Positions 35,622 through 44,359 of a stretch of 64,000 bases of DNA are shown here, in pieces. Position 1 is the first letter of the stretch; every line of letters starts with the position of its first letter. The translations under genes were made by a program, and so were the position numbers. This DNA is from CAZSBB01 sp964605235 (lineage in GTDB: Bacteria; Planctomycetota; Phycisphaerae; Phycisphaerales; Phycisphaeraceae), in the NCBI GenBank assembly GCA_964605235.1, contig CAZSBB010000033.1:5542-69541 (forward strand), in the 5' to 3' direction. Below the pieces are notes generated by a model. It was not told where the DNA came from. It saw only the letters and a list, made by a program, of their open reading frames with translations, and did no database searches.

Positions 35622-36188
35622 ATGATCCGTTGGACATGGCCTAGTTGCTTTGTAACGAACCCCGACCGTGAGGGAGGGGTGGCCTTTGCTGCATCCTGGC
35701 TGGTGCGGCTGCGCCGCAACCCTTTGCTGAAGCGCGGGGCTCGTCAAGCAGCGCTGCTGTTGGTGTTTTTCCTGGCCGGCTGCAAGAACCTCGCCCCCGC
35801 GCCGCCGGCGTTGCCGGTGGTCAGCGCGGAACAGGCTGTCGAGTTGCCGGTGGTGGCGGCCACGCAGGCGGGTCAGACGCTGCCGTTTGCGGATCGGCTG
35901 CGTGAACGCATCCTGCGCGCCGCCCGCGCCAGCGAGTGTGCCATCGAGCATTACCAGCAGACGGACCACATTGCCGCGACGCTGCGGCTGGCGGATGGGC
36001 GCTCGGCACAGCTGCACCTGTGGCGCAGCGGGGAACAGGAGTTGACCGCCAGCGTGCGGGTGGGGTTGGCGGGGGACGCCCGCAAGGAGCAGCAGTTGCT
36101 GACGGAACTGGGTCAATCGCTGCGCGACCCGTTGTGGCCGGATCGGCGGCTGCAGTTCCAGTTGCCCCCGCGCGACGGGAACGGTTAG
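35622..36188 (+). CDS. Putative lipoprotein
   Basis: A 188-residue frame whose mature part is a lipoprotein: a hydrophobic segment 'AALLLVFFLAGC' with lipobox FLAGC. The start is uncertain. ATG 35622 gives an unusually long N-region that includes a copy of the family A repeat (35653-35680), so an in-frame GTG at 35679 or 35703 is more likely to be the real start. No SD is clear. The mature part is helical and charged without a known domain. The stop codon lies inside the palindrome at 36186-36207. Confidence 0.55.
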   Translation: MIRWTWPSCFVTNPDREGGVAFAASWLVRLRRNPLLKRGARQAALLLVFFLAGCKNLAPAPPALPVVSAEQAVELPVVAATQAGQTLPFADRLRERILRAARASECAIEHYQQTDHIAATLRLADGRSAQLHLWRSGEQELTASVRVGLAGDARKEQQLLTELGQSLRDPLWPDRRLQFQLPPRDGNG

Positions 36189-36264
36189 CCGGCGAGCTTG
36201 CTCGCCGATGGGGGTCGCATGCTTCTGCGTAGCGTCAGGACCCGGCGAGCAAGCTCGCCGGCTA
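36186..36264. repeat. Perfect 22-bp inverted repeat of nested hairpins
   Basis: The left arm (36186-36207) and right arm (36243-36264) are exact reverse complements of 22 bases. Each arm is itself a hairpin (CGGCGAGC-TT-GCTCGCCG). The left arm overlaps the lipoprotein stop codon TAG. Confidence 0.85.
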
Positions 36265-36375
36265 AACCAAGCGATCACACGATGGGGTTGGGAAGATTCC
36301 GGGGAGAGCTTCCGGGGCCGCGCGTCGCTACACTGGCGGCCCTGACTGATCTGCCTTCATGCAAGGTGACCTGCC

Positions 36376-37764
36376 ATGATTGATCTGCGCCTGCTGCGCG
36401 AAAATCCGGACCGCTACCGCAAAGGGGCGGCCGACAAGAATTACGACCCCGCGCTGGTCGACCAGTTGCTCGCGCTGGACCAGGAACTGCGCCAGCTCCA
36501 GAACGAACAGCAAAGCCTGGCCGCCGAGAAAAACCGCATCGGCAAAGACATCGGCCAACTCGCGGGCAAGCTCAAGAAAGCCGCCGGCGCGGAGAAGTCT
36601 GACCTCGAAGCCCAGATGCAGGCGCTCCAGGCCCGACCCAACGAGCTCAAAGCCCGGGAAACCGAACTGCTCGACCGCATTCGCCAGCTCGAACCCCAGC
36701 GCGACGCCCTCTGGCTGCGCATCCCCCAGCCGGCGGACCCCGACGTGCCGGTGGGCAAGGACAGCGCTGGCAACATCCAGATCCGCTGCTGGAACCCCAG
36801 CCATTTCGACGCCAGCAAATCCTTCGCCAGCCAGCGCGGCTTCACCCCGCGCAACCACATCGACCTCATGCTCGCCCACGACATGGTCGACTTCGAACGC
36901 GGCGTGAAAATGGCGGGCGCCCGCAGCTACATCCTCAAGGGCGATGGCATGCGCCTGCATCAGGCGATCCTCCGCTACGCCTTTGACTACATGACCACCG
37001 AGAACGGCTTTACCGCCATGGGCGTGCCGGTCATGGTCCGCGAAAACTGCATGGTCGGCACCGGCTTCTTCCCCGACGGACGCGAGCAGGCTTACGCCAT
37101 CGGCAACCCCACCAGCGAAGGCTCCAACCAGTTCATGACCGGCACCGGCGAGGTCGGCCTGATGAGCTATCACCTCGACGAAATCCTCGACGAGGAACAA
37201 CTGCCGCTGCGCTACACCACCGTCAGCACCTGCTTCCGCCGCGAGGCGGGCTCGGCGGGCAAGGACACCGCGGGCCTCTTCCGCATTCACCAGTTCGACA
37301 AGGTGGAACAGGTCGTCATCTGCAAAGCCGACGAAGCCGAGAGCCGGCGCTGGCATCAGCAGATGATCGGCTTCGTGGAAAATCTGCTCCAGCGCCTCGA
37401 GCTGCCCTACCGTCTGCTGCAATGCTGCACCGGCGACCTGGGGCCCAAGAATGCCGACCAGATCGACATCGAATGCTGGATGCCCACGCGCGGCGAAACC
37501 GGCGCCGACGGCATTCCCACCGGCGCGTATGCGGAAACGCACTCGGCGTCGCGGTTGTACGACTACCAGTGCCGCCGGCTGAACCTGCGTTACCGCGATG
37601 CCGCCAGCAAGAAGCCGGTGGTCGCTCATGCGCTGAACAACACGGTCGCCGCCAGCCCGCGCATTTTGATTCCGATCATTGAGATGAATCAAAACGAGGA
37701 CGGCTCGATCACCATTCCCCCGGCGCTCCGGCCGCACATGGGCGGGCGGGAGAAGATCGGGTAA
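36376..37764 (+). CDS. serS: Seryl-tRNA synthetase
   Basis: A 462-residue class II aminoacyl-tRNA synthetase. The N-terminal two-helix coiled coil (about 30-105) reads the long variable arm of tRNA-Ser. The catalytic core has motif 2 'STCFRREAGSAGKDTAGLFR' and motif 3 region 'NTVAASPRILIPIIE'. The length fits the family. A tRNA-Leu gene is in the window but no tRNA-Ser. The leader of about 40 bases contains AAGGTG before the ATG. Confidence 0.95.
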   Translation: MIDLRLLRENPDRYRKGAADKNYDPALVDQLLALDQELRQLQNEQQSLAAEKNRIGKDIGQLAGKLKKAAGAEKSDLEAQMQALQARPNELKARETELLDRIRQLEPQRDALWLRIPQPADPDVPVGKDSAGNIQIRCWNPSHFDASKSFASQRGFTPRNHIDLMLAHDMVDFERGVKMAGARSYILKGDGMRLHQAILRYAFDYMTTENGFTAMGVPVMVRENCMVGTGFFPDGREQAYAIGNPTSEGSNQFMTGTGEVGLMSYHLDEILDEEQLPLRYTTVSTCFRREAGSAGKDTAGLFRIHQFDKVEQVVICKADEAESRRWHQQMIGFVENLLQRLELPYRLLQCCTGDLGPKNADQIDIECWMPTRGETGADGIPTGAYAETHSASRLYDYQCRRLNLRYRDAASKKPVVAHALNNTVAASPRILIPIIEMNQNEDGSITIPPALRPHMGGREKIG

Positions 37765-37772
37765 GGACTTTG

Positions 37773-37888
37773 CAGATTGGGTGATTTGGTGATTTGGCGA
37801 TTTGCTGATTTGGATGGATCAACCTGACGACTGCCCGGGGCAGGCGTCAAAAACATCAACAAATCAACACCTCCACAAATCATAAATC
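37773..37888. repeat. Inverted repeat of short GATTTG units (family E)
   Basis: The left arm (37773-37814) repeats GATTTGGTGATTTGGCGATT-like units. The right arm (37852-37888) is an imperfect reverse complement ('CATCAACAAATCAACACC'). It starts 9 bases after the serS stop. The inner arms of the element at 53231-53424 are the same type. Confidence 0.7.
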
Positions 37889-37904
37889 CGTGTCGGGATG
37901 ACCT

Positions 37905-39683
37905 ATGTGGCTGCGTGTCTTTCAACCGTTGGTGGCGTCGAGTCGGGGGTATGACCTGCCCAAGCTGCGCGGCGACGCGCTGGCGGGGCTGACCGTCGCG
38001 GTGGTCGCCGTGCCGCAGAGCATGGCGTACGCCCTCATTGCCGGGGTGCCGGTGGAGTACGGGCTGTATTCGGTCATCATCCAATGTTTCATCGGCTCGC
38101 TGTTCAACTCGCAGCCGTTCCTGTCCGTCGGCCCCATGATTACCCAGAGCCTGCTGGTGGCGTCCACGGTGACGCGTCTGGTGGGGCCGACGGATCCCGT
38201 GGGAACGTACCTGCAACTGGTGGTGGGCGTCACGCTGCTCAAGGGCTTGATGCAACTGGCGATGGCGGGGCTGCGGCTGGGCGCGGTGGTGCGCTATGTC
38301 AGCCAGGCGGTGGTGGTGGGCTTCACCGCCGGCGCGGGGGTGCTGATCGCGGCGGGCCAATTGCACTGGTTCCTGGGCTTTGCCGCCCCGGGTGCGAAGG
38401 ATGATTGGCCCGGCGTGCTGGGGGAAGCGCAGCGCACGCTGCGTCATCTGGCGGAGACGGACTGGCGGGCGGTGGCGATCGGTGCGGGCTGCCTGGCGCT
38501 GCTGCTGGCAAGCCGGCGGATTTCCAAGCTGATTCCGGGCCCCTTGCTGGCGGTGATGGCGGCGGGCGTGGCGGTGGTGCTGGGCGGCTGGACGGATGGC
38601 TCTCTGCCGCTGATCAAAGAGCTGCCGCCGGTGCGGGAAGTCTGGAACCTGCCGCATATCCCGGTGCTGGAACTGCATACGCTCGAAAAACTGCTGCCGG
38701 CGGCGCTGGCGCTGAGCTTATTGGGTTTGATGGAAGTCTACGCCATCGGGCGCACCCTCAGCGCCAAGAGCGGGCATCACATCAGCGCCAATCAGGAACT
38801 GTTCAGCCAGGGCCTGACCAATGCGGTTTCCAGCTTCTTTCACTGCATTCCCAGCTCGGGCAGCTTTTCGCGCTCGGCGCTCAACTATCTGGCGGGCGCG
38901 CAGACCTGCTACGCCGGGGTCTTCAACGCCGTGTTCTGCGCGTTGATCTTTCTGCTGTTTGGCACGTGGGCGAAGCTGGTGCCCATGTGCGCCCTGGCGG
39001 CGATCCTGTTTGTCGTCGCGTTCAGCCTGATCGACTTCGACTACATGCGCCGGGTGCTCCGCTCCAACCGCGCCGACGCGGCGGTGTGCTTCACCACCTT
39101 CGCCGCCACGCTGACCATGCCGCTGGCGTATGCGGTATTCATCGGGATTTTCCTGAACCTGGCGCTGTATCTGCGGCGCGCCAGCACGCTGCACCTGGCG
39201 GAGATGGTGCCCACCGGCGCCGGGCCGTTCATCGAACGCCCCCTGCAGGAGCGCGGCAGCGGGCGGCGGCGGGTGATGTTCCTGCAGATCGAAGGCGACC
39301 TGTTCTTCGGCATCGCCGACGACCTGCGCCAGCGTCTGGACAACCTGCACGCCGACCCGGTGCGCGTGGTCATCTTCCGCCTCAAGCGCACCCACAGCAT
39401 CGACTCGACGGTCATGCAGGTGCTCGAGCAATTCACCCGCGATCTGCAGGCCCGGGGCGGCCATGTCATCCTCTGCGGCCTGAAGCCGGAGCTGCTCGAT
39501 GTGCTGCGGGCGTATGGTTTGGTTGATCTCATCGGCGCGGAAAACGTCTTTGAAACCGGCTTTGGCATCTTCACTTCCGCCCAGCGCGCCCTGGACCGCG
39601 CCCGCCATCTGCTGCAGGGCTCCATCGACGACGACGACCTGCCCGAGAAGCACGAAACCGACGGCTGGTCGTACGAGATTTAG
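37905..39683 (+). CDS. SulP-family anion transporter
   Basis: A 592-residue inner-membrane protein of the SulP/SLC26 family (sulfate, bicarbonate or other anions). About ten to twelve hydrophobic helices from residue 25-425 include 'LAGLTVAVVAVPQSMAYALI' and 'GLYSVIIQCFIGSLF' near the start. The cytosolic STAS domain (about 455-575, 'VVIFRLKRTHSIDSTVMQVL') matches the family end. The substrate cannot be assigned. It follows the serS repeat region and is not clearly co-transcribed with serS. Confidence 0.92.
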   Translation: MWLRVFQPLVASSRGYDLPKLRGDALAGLTVAVVAVPQSMAYALIAGVPVEYGLYSVIIQCFIGSLFNSQPFLSVGPMITQSLLVASTVTRLVGPTDPVGTYLQLVVGVTLLKGLMQLAMAGLRLGAVVRYVSQAVVVGFTAGAGVLIAAGQLHWFLGFAAPGAKDDWPGVLGEAQRTLRHLAETDWRAVAIGAGCLALLLASRRISKLIPGPLLAVMAAGVAVVLGGWTDGSLPLIKELPPVREVWNLPHIPVLELHTLEKLLPAALALSLLGLMEVYAIGRTLSAKSGHHISANQELFSQGLTNAVSSFFHCIPSSGSFSRSALNYLAGAQTCYAGVFNAVFCALIFLLFGTWAKLVPMCALAAILFVVAFSLIDFDYMRRVLRSNRADAAVCFTTFAATLTMPLAYAVFIGIFLNLALYLRRASTLHLAEMVPTGAGPFIERPLQERGSGRRRVMFLQIEGDLFFGIADDLRQRLDNLHADPVRVVIFRLKRTHSIDSTVMQVLEQFTRDLQARGGHVILCGLKPELLDVLRAYGLVDLIGAENVFETGFGIFTSAQRALDRARHLLQGSIDDDDLPEKHETDGWSYEI

Positions 39684-39714
39684 CGGCAGAACCCGCACAT
39701 ACACAAACTTGCAC

Positions 39715-39743
39715 TTAGCCCCCGGCGAGTCGCCGGGGGCTAA
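39715..39743. terminator. 14-bp palindrome after the SulP gene
   Basis: TTAGCCCCCGGCGA-G-TCGCCGGGGGCTAA is a perfect 14-bp hairpin 31 bases after the SulP stop. It probably ends transcription and belongs to the family B type. Confidence 0.8.
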
Positions 39744-39812
39744 ATGACGTGGGCGCGCCGCAGATTTTTCATGGCGTCATTCACCCCTGCAGTCTGCCGC
39801 TTTTTGCCTTGC

Positions 39813-39818
39813 TACAAT
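39813..39818 (+). promoter_or_regulatory. Candidate -10 element of trxB
   Basis: TGCTACAAT (extended -10) ends 9 bases before ATG 39828. No ribosome binding site is present, so the message may be leaderless. Confidence 0.45.
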
Positions 39819-39827
39819 CCCCGTCCC

Positions 39828-40817
39828 ATGAGCAACACCGAATCCAACGTTGAAAAAGTCGTCATCATCGGCTCCGGCCCCGCGGGTTGGACCGCCGCCA
39901 TCTATGCCGCCCGCGCCAGCCTCAGGCCGCTGGTGTTTGAAGGCGTGCCCAAGCAGACGCCCGCGCTGATGCTGCCCGGCGGCCAGCTCATGCTGACCAC
40001 CGAGGTCGAAAATTACCCCGGCTTCCCCAAGGGCGTCACCGGCCCGGAGCTGATGGAACATTTCAAACAGCAGGCGCTGCGCTTTGAAACCCGCGTCAAG
40101 ACGCTCGATGTCGTCAAGTGCGACTTTTCGCAGCGCCCCTTCACGCTGGAAATCTCCGATGGCTCCAAGGTGCAGACCCATGCGGTCATCGTCGCCACCG
40201 GCGCCACCGCCAACTGGCTGGGCTTGCCCAACGAAATGCGGCTGGCGCAGACCGGCGGCGGCGTGAGCGCCTGCGCCGTGTGCGACGGCGCGCTGCCCGT
40301 CTTCCGCAATCAACCCCTGGCGGTGGTAGGCGGCGGCGACACGGCGATGGAAGAAGCCAGCTATCTGACCAAGTTCGCCTCCAAGGTCTACATCATTCAC
40401 CGCCGCGATGAGTTCCGCGCCTCCAAGACCATGCAGAAGCGCATCCTGGAAAATCCCAAGTGCGTGCCGGTGTGGGACAGCGTGGTCGTCGATGCCGTGG
40501 GCGAAGACAGCCTCACGGGCGTCAAGGTGAAGAACGTCAAGACCAACGAAGAATCAGTGATCGAAGCCAAGGGCCTGTTCATCGCCATCGGCCACACGCC
40601 GGCAACCAAGTTCCTCCAGGGCACCGGCGTTGAGCTCGACGACAAGGGCTACGTCAAAATGCCCGTGCCCCATCGCAGCAACACCTCCGTCGAAGGCGTG
40701 TTCGTCAGCGGCGACTGCGCCGATGCCGTGTACCGCCAGGCGATCACCGCAGCGGGCATGGGCTGCAAAGCCGCGATCGACGCCGAGCGCTGGCTGGCGG
40801 ATCAGGGCGTGGAGTAA
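39828..40817 (+). CDS. trxB: Thioredoxin reductase
   Basis: A 329-residue FAD/NADPH disulfide reductase. The FAD motif is GSGPAG at 15-20, the redox-active CAVC at 149-152 ('SACAVCDGAL'), and the NADPH-binding 'GGGDTAMEE' at about 168-176. The C-terminal FAD loop 'GVFVSGDCAD' is also present. It reduces thioredoxin for antioxidant defence and biosynthesis. The start at ATG 39828 follows TACAAT by 9 bases and lacks a Shine-Dalgarno; the longer frame (39744) is unsupported. Confidence 0.95.
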   Translation: MSNTESNVEKVVIIGSGPAGWTAAIYAARASLRPLVFEGVPKQTPALMLPGGQLMLTTEVENYPGFPKGVTGPELMEHFKQQALRFETRVKTLDVVKCDFSQRPFTLEISDGSKVQTHAVIVATGATANWLGLPNEMRLAQTGGGVSACAVCDGALPVFRNQPLAVVGGGDTAMEEASYLTKFASKVYIIHRRDEFRASKTMQKRILENPKCVPVWDSVVVDAVGEDSLTGVKVKNVKTNEESVIEAKGLFIAIGHTPATKFLQGTGVELDDKGYVKMPVPHRSNTSVEGVFVSGDCADAVYRQAITAAGMGCKAAIDAERWLADQGVE

Positions 40818-40847
40818 GTGTTGCACACTTGGTGGACGGGGGTGTGG

Positions 40848-40891
40848 TTTTTTGCCACGGATGAACACGGATGAAGCAGGAGAGAGATAAG
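40848..40891. repeat. Single arm of repeat family C
   Basis: It contains TTTTTTGCCACGGATGAACA and AGCAGGAGAGAGATAAG, matching the right arm of the inverted repeat at 42805-42976. It lies 30 bases after trxB. The partner arm is not evident here. Confidence 0.7.
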
Positions 40892-41050
40892 GCAGGGATG
40901 AAGACGGTTGAGAGGGTGTGCCTGGGGAACGGGGGCCGTGTTGCGAACCGTGCATTTCAGCTTGTGAATCCCGTGCGGCCGCAGATGTGACCTGTACTGT
41001 GAATTGCGGGTTTCTCCTGCTCTACTGTTCTCCTGCTCACCTGTTCCAGC

Positions 41051-41075
41051 GGCGTGCTGCCTGCACGCCGTTTTT
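41051..41075 (+). terminator. Possible terminator
   Basis: GGCGTG and CACGCC form a 6-bp stem with a 7-base loop, followed by GTTTTT. Confidence 0.5.
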
Positions 41076-41257
41076 GGCCCGCCCTTCCGTGGGGGAGCCA
41101 GGGAGCTTGAGGGGCTGGCGGCGAAGCCCCTCAACTTATGCAAGTCGCGGCGCAGCCGCAGCCGTCAAAGCGCAGCGCCAGCCGCTGCGGCGCCTGAGCT
41201 GCCCCGCCCGGGCAGGGCAGCGCAACCTATTGGCCTGAACCACCCGCTCAGCAACGA

Positions 41258-42718
41258 TCAACCCAGACGCTTACCCACTTCCCACACCAGGCACGCAACC
41301 GCGAAGCCGACGTACACCACGCATGCCAGGGTCATCATGCTGCGACAGATCCAGCCGGGGCGCGCCGGGGCCGGCAGGTAGCGCAGGTTGATGAACAGTT
41401 GCAGCGGCGTGTACACCGCCATGGCGAAACCCCCCATGTAGGCGGCATTGAACAGGAAGCCCAGGTCGGACACCCGCCGCTGTTCCATCACAAAGGTGAT
41501 CAGGCAGCCCACCAGCATGAAGCCGGCCGCGCAGATGAAATACCACCAGCCGACGTCGCGCCGCTGCGCCCAGGCGAAGTTGGTGTAAATGATGTCCGCC
41601 AGTGAGCGCGCTACGCCGTCGACCAGCGCCAGTTGAGTGCTGAACAGCGTCGCCAGACCCACCAGCAGGAAAATGATTCGTCCGGGTTTGCCCCACACTT
41701 CACCGAGGATCGCCGCTTCGTCCCAGATGAGCGTGCCGGCGCCGGGCACGATGCCTTTGGGGTGCAGCACCGCCAGGGCGCCAAAGATGAAGAGCATGAT
41801 GGTGAAGCTGTTGAGCACCCAGAAAAACAGGGCCTGGTCGAACTTCACAAAATCGAACCAGCGTTTGAAGCGCTGGCGCTGCTCGGCGTCGTCGGCGAAG
41901 GTGTAGCCGGTGGCGGGGGCCTTTTCCGTTCGGCCGCGCAGGGCGTTGACCATCTGCGGCACCCGGGCGCCCATGCCGATGTGCTTGTCGCGCAGGTAGA
42001 AGCTGTAGAAAAGATTGGCGGTGCCCCCCGCGCCGGCAAACACCAGGGCGATGAAGAAATCCTTCACGGGCATCGCCGGCTCTTTGAAGCCGACGTTCAC
42101 CAGTCCCGCGCCCAGCTTCATCCAGCTTTCGCGCGTGCCCACCGCACCCGCCACCAGCACCAGGCCCACGACCACGATCACCACCAGCGCTTCAATGGTG
42201 TGCTCGACCGAGCGATACACCAGCTTGGGGCCGAACAGCGTCAGCGATACGCCAGCGAAAGTCACCATGATCCAAAAGGTGTTGCTGCCCAGGAAGTCGG
42301 TGGGCACGCCCTCGGGGCTCACATGCCAGGTCGGCCCCAGCAACAACGCCTTGAGCGCCAGCCCGGAGGCGATGCCCCAGCCCGGCGCCAGCCAACCCAT
42401 CAGGGTGAGGATGATGAAGACCGGGCCGAACCCGCGCCAGACCCGGGAATAGCCGGTGAAAACCGTCTCGCCGGTGGCGATGGTCCAGCGTCCGACTTCC
42501 AGGTTGATCCACACCTGCAGGAAGACGCCCGCCATTGCCGCCCACGCCATGGATGCGCCATACTCGGCGACAATGCGCGGCCAAACGACCAGCTCCCCCG
42601 CCCCGATCGACAGCCCCACCAGGATCGCCCCCGGGCCCAGCAACTTCCACACGCTCACCTGCCGGGCCGGCAACGAGGACATCGCCAGCGGCGCCAACGG
42701 CGCAAACCATCGCTTCAA
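41258..42718 (-). CDS. Nramp-like transporter lacking canonical metal-binding motifs
   Basis: A 486-residue membrane protein of about 11 helices, with the LeuT-fold arrangement of Nramp (Mn2+/Fe2+) transporters. In canonical members the first helix carries DPGN; here the site reads 'LSIGAGELVVWP' (37-46). In the sixth helix MPH is replaced by 'GAGGTANLFYS' (230-239). These key metal ligands are therefore absent, so the protein is an Nramp-like branch with another or unknown substrate. It has no neighbour that explains its function. The terminal start is chosen because hydrophobic helices begin soon after it. Confidence 0.8.
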   Translation of the reverse strand: MKRWFAPLAPLAMSSLPARQVSVWKLLGPGAILVGLSIGAGELVVWPRIVAEYGASMAWAAMAGVFLQVWINLEVGRWTIATGETVFTGYSRVWRGFGPVFIILTLMGWLAPGWGIASGLALKALLLGPTWHVSPEGVPTDFLGSNTFWIMVTFAGVSLTLFGPKLVYRSVEHTIEALVVIVVVGLVLVAGAVGTRESWMKLGAGLVNVGFKEPAMPVKDFFIALVFAGAGGTANLFYSFYLRDKHIGMGARVPQMVNALRGRTEKAPATGYTFADDAEQRQRFKRWFDFVKFDQALFFWVLNSFTIMLFIFGALAVLHPKGIVPGAGTLIWDEAAILGEVWGKPGRIIFLLVGLATLFSTQLALVDGVARSLADIIYTNFAWAQRRDVGWWYFICAAGFMLVGCLITFVMEQRRVSDLGFLFNAAYMGGFAMAVYTPLQLFINLRYLPAPARPGWICRSMMTLACVVYVGFAVACLVWEVGKRLG

Positions 42719-42804
42719 GGCGGGACTCCCTGCAGAGAAGACTCGACCGTGTCGGCAGGGATTCTCGTCAATGCGGCGCTGGCGTCAATGGTGAATGTGG
42801 GCTG

Positions 42805-42976
42805 GTTTTGCCACAGATGAACACAGATGGAAGATAGAGAGAGACTGACACAGATAAGACACACCCGATCTAATGCAGCATTGACAATCGGCAGGCATCA
42901 CGCCTCACCTGCATTCTGCTGTCTTATCTGTGAGCATCTCTCTCCTGCTTCATCTGTGTTCATCCGTGGCTAAAAA
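42805..42976. repeat. Long inverted repeat (family C)
   Basis: Two imperfect arms of about 58 bases (42805-42863 and 42918-42976) share GCCACAGATGAACACAGAT and CAGATAAGAC. The right arm ends directly before the peroxidase stop codon (42978). The space between holds about 55 bases. Confidence 0.85.
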
Positions 42977-42977
42977 T

Positions 42978-44165
42978 TTACTGCGGGAAGTGCTGGGGCG
43001 CGGTGTCCGCGTAGCCTTCGCCGTCGAGGGCTTTGAGGAACTCGACCAGGGCGTCCACCTCCTGCTCGGTGAGGTTCAGCGGCTGCATCTTGGGTGACAG
43101 GTGCGGGTTCTTGATGCCGCCGCGGTTGTACAGCTCGACCACTTCGCGCAGGGTCTGATGCGAACCGTCGTGCATGTACGGGGCGCGGGTGGTCAGGTCG
43201 CGCAGGCCAGGCGTTTTGAACGCGCCGGTGTCCGCTTCATTTTTGCTGATGGCGACCCGGCCCACGTCGGCGAACTTCCGCGTTTTCTCGTCCCAGCCGA
43301 CGCCGAGGTTGTGGAATTGCTGATCGGTGAAGTTGAAGTTGAGGTGGCACTGGTTGCACGCCGCTTTGCCGAAGAAGAGCGCATCGCCCCACTTGACCTT
43401 GGCGCTCACGTGCTTGCCATCTTTGTATTTCTTGCTGTAGTCGATGGGTTTGGCCGCTTCGCCATAGGGATCGTCCTGCACCACCTGGATGGGAGTCAGG
43501 TCGTCGCCGGGGTCAGGGTTGGCGCGCCAGCGATCCCACGGCGAGTTGCCGCTGATGCGGGTGCGTTCGTAGTCGGCTATGGCTTTGGCGATGCGGTCGA
43601 GGTCCACCTTTTCATCGCCGAAGGCTTCCTTGAAGTACGGGCGATAGCCGGGGATGTTGCTGATGCGCTCCACCACCACGGCATGATCGGGATTGCCCAT
43701 CTCCACGGGATTGATCATCGGGCCGATCGCCTGCTCTTCCAGCGACGCCGCTCGGCCGTCCCAGAAGAAATGCGGCGCCAGGGTCCAGGCGAGGTTGATG
43801 AAGGTCGGCGCCTTGCGGTTGCCGGTCTTGCCTGCGATGCCGGTGGAGAAGGGCGTCGGCTCGCTGAACGCATTCTCCGGGCGATGACAGGTGGCGCAGG
43901 AAATCGAACCATCGAGCGACACGCGCTGGTCGTAATACAGCCAGCGCCCCAAACGCACGCGCTGCGGCGTCGGCGGCTCGGGCAATTCTTCAAAGGTGCG
44001 ATTGATCCCCAGCGGGATCTTCGGCAACGGCTTCACCGGGTTGTCCGCTTCCAGCGCCGCCGGGCTCGCCGGCTCGGCGACCGCCATCGTCGCCACCCCC
44101 AGCATCACCCCGCACACCCATAGCCACAACCCTGCCGACCAGGCGGCACGATCACCCTGCAACAT
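42978..44165 (-). CDS. Di-heme cytochrome c peroxidase
   Basis: A 395-residue periplasmic enzyme of the CcpA/MauG type. ATG 44165 is chosen because AAGGA lies 8 bases before it. A signal peptide runs to about residue 30 (AVA). Two c-type heme motifs are visible: CATCH at 90-94 and CNQCH at 270-274. 'PHFFWDGRAASLEEQ' is typical of the family's conserved WDGR. It reduces hydrogen peroxide with electrons from cytochrome c. It is downstream of the long repeat and divergent from the second sulfatase. Confidence 0.92.
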   Translation of the reverse strand: MLQGDRAAWSAGLWLWVCGVMLGVATMAVAEPASPAALEADNPVKPLPKIPLGINRTFEELPEPPTPQRVRLGRWLYYDQRVSLDGSISCATCHRPENAFSEPTPFSTGIAGKTGNRKAPTFINLAWTLAPHFFWDGRAASLEEQAIGPMINPVEMGNPDHAVVVERISNIPGYRPYFKEAFGDEKVDLDRIAKAIADYERTRISGNSPWDRWRANPDPGDDLTPIQVVQDDPYGEAAKPIDYSKKYKDGKHVSAKVKWGDALFFGKAACNQCHLNFNFTDQQFHNLGVGWDEKTRKFADVGRVAISKNEADTGAFKTPGLRDLTTRAPYMHDGSHQTLREVVELYNRGGIKNPHLSPKMQPLNLTEQEVDALVEFLKALDGEGYADTAPQHFPQ

Positions 44166-44359
44166 CTGAACTTTCCTTTCCGGGCGGGACGGTTTTGTTC
44201 CTGCATTTCCCTGCTGGCGCTGTGTCCCGGCGCCAGACTGACCATGTGCTGACAACCTGCTTCAACCCCAAAGGTTGCCAACGACCGCCATTCTAGACAT
44301 GCTGGTTGCGAAGTCATCCACCTTCCCGCGACTTTTTTTAATGATTCTAAATTAGCAAT

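Larger units (their letters stand above)
40818..41257. other. 440-base intergenic region with repeats
   Basis: This lies between the trxB stop and the Nramp-like stop, which are convergent. It holds a copy of repeat family C (40848-40891), a hairpin with T-tract (41051-41075) and another hairpin GAGGGGCT/AGCCCCTC (41110-41133). No gene is supported. Confidence 0.6.

Noticed and set aside
40918..41238. Possible gene in the trxB-Nramp gap
   Set aside because: The frame overlaps repeats and hairpins and shows no domain, signal or ribosome binding site.
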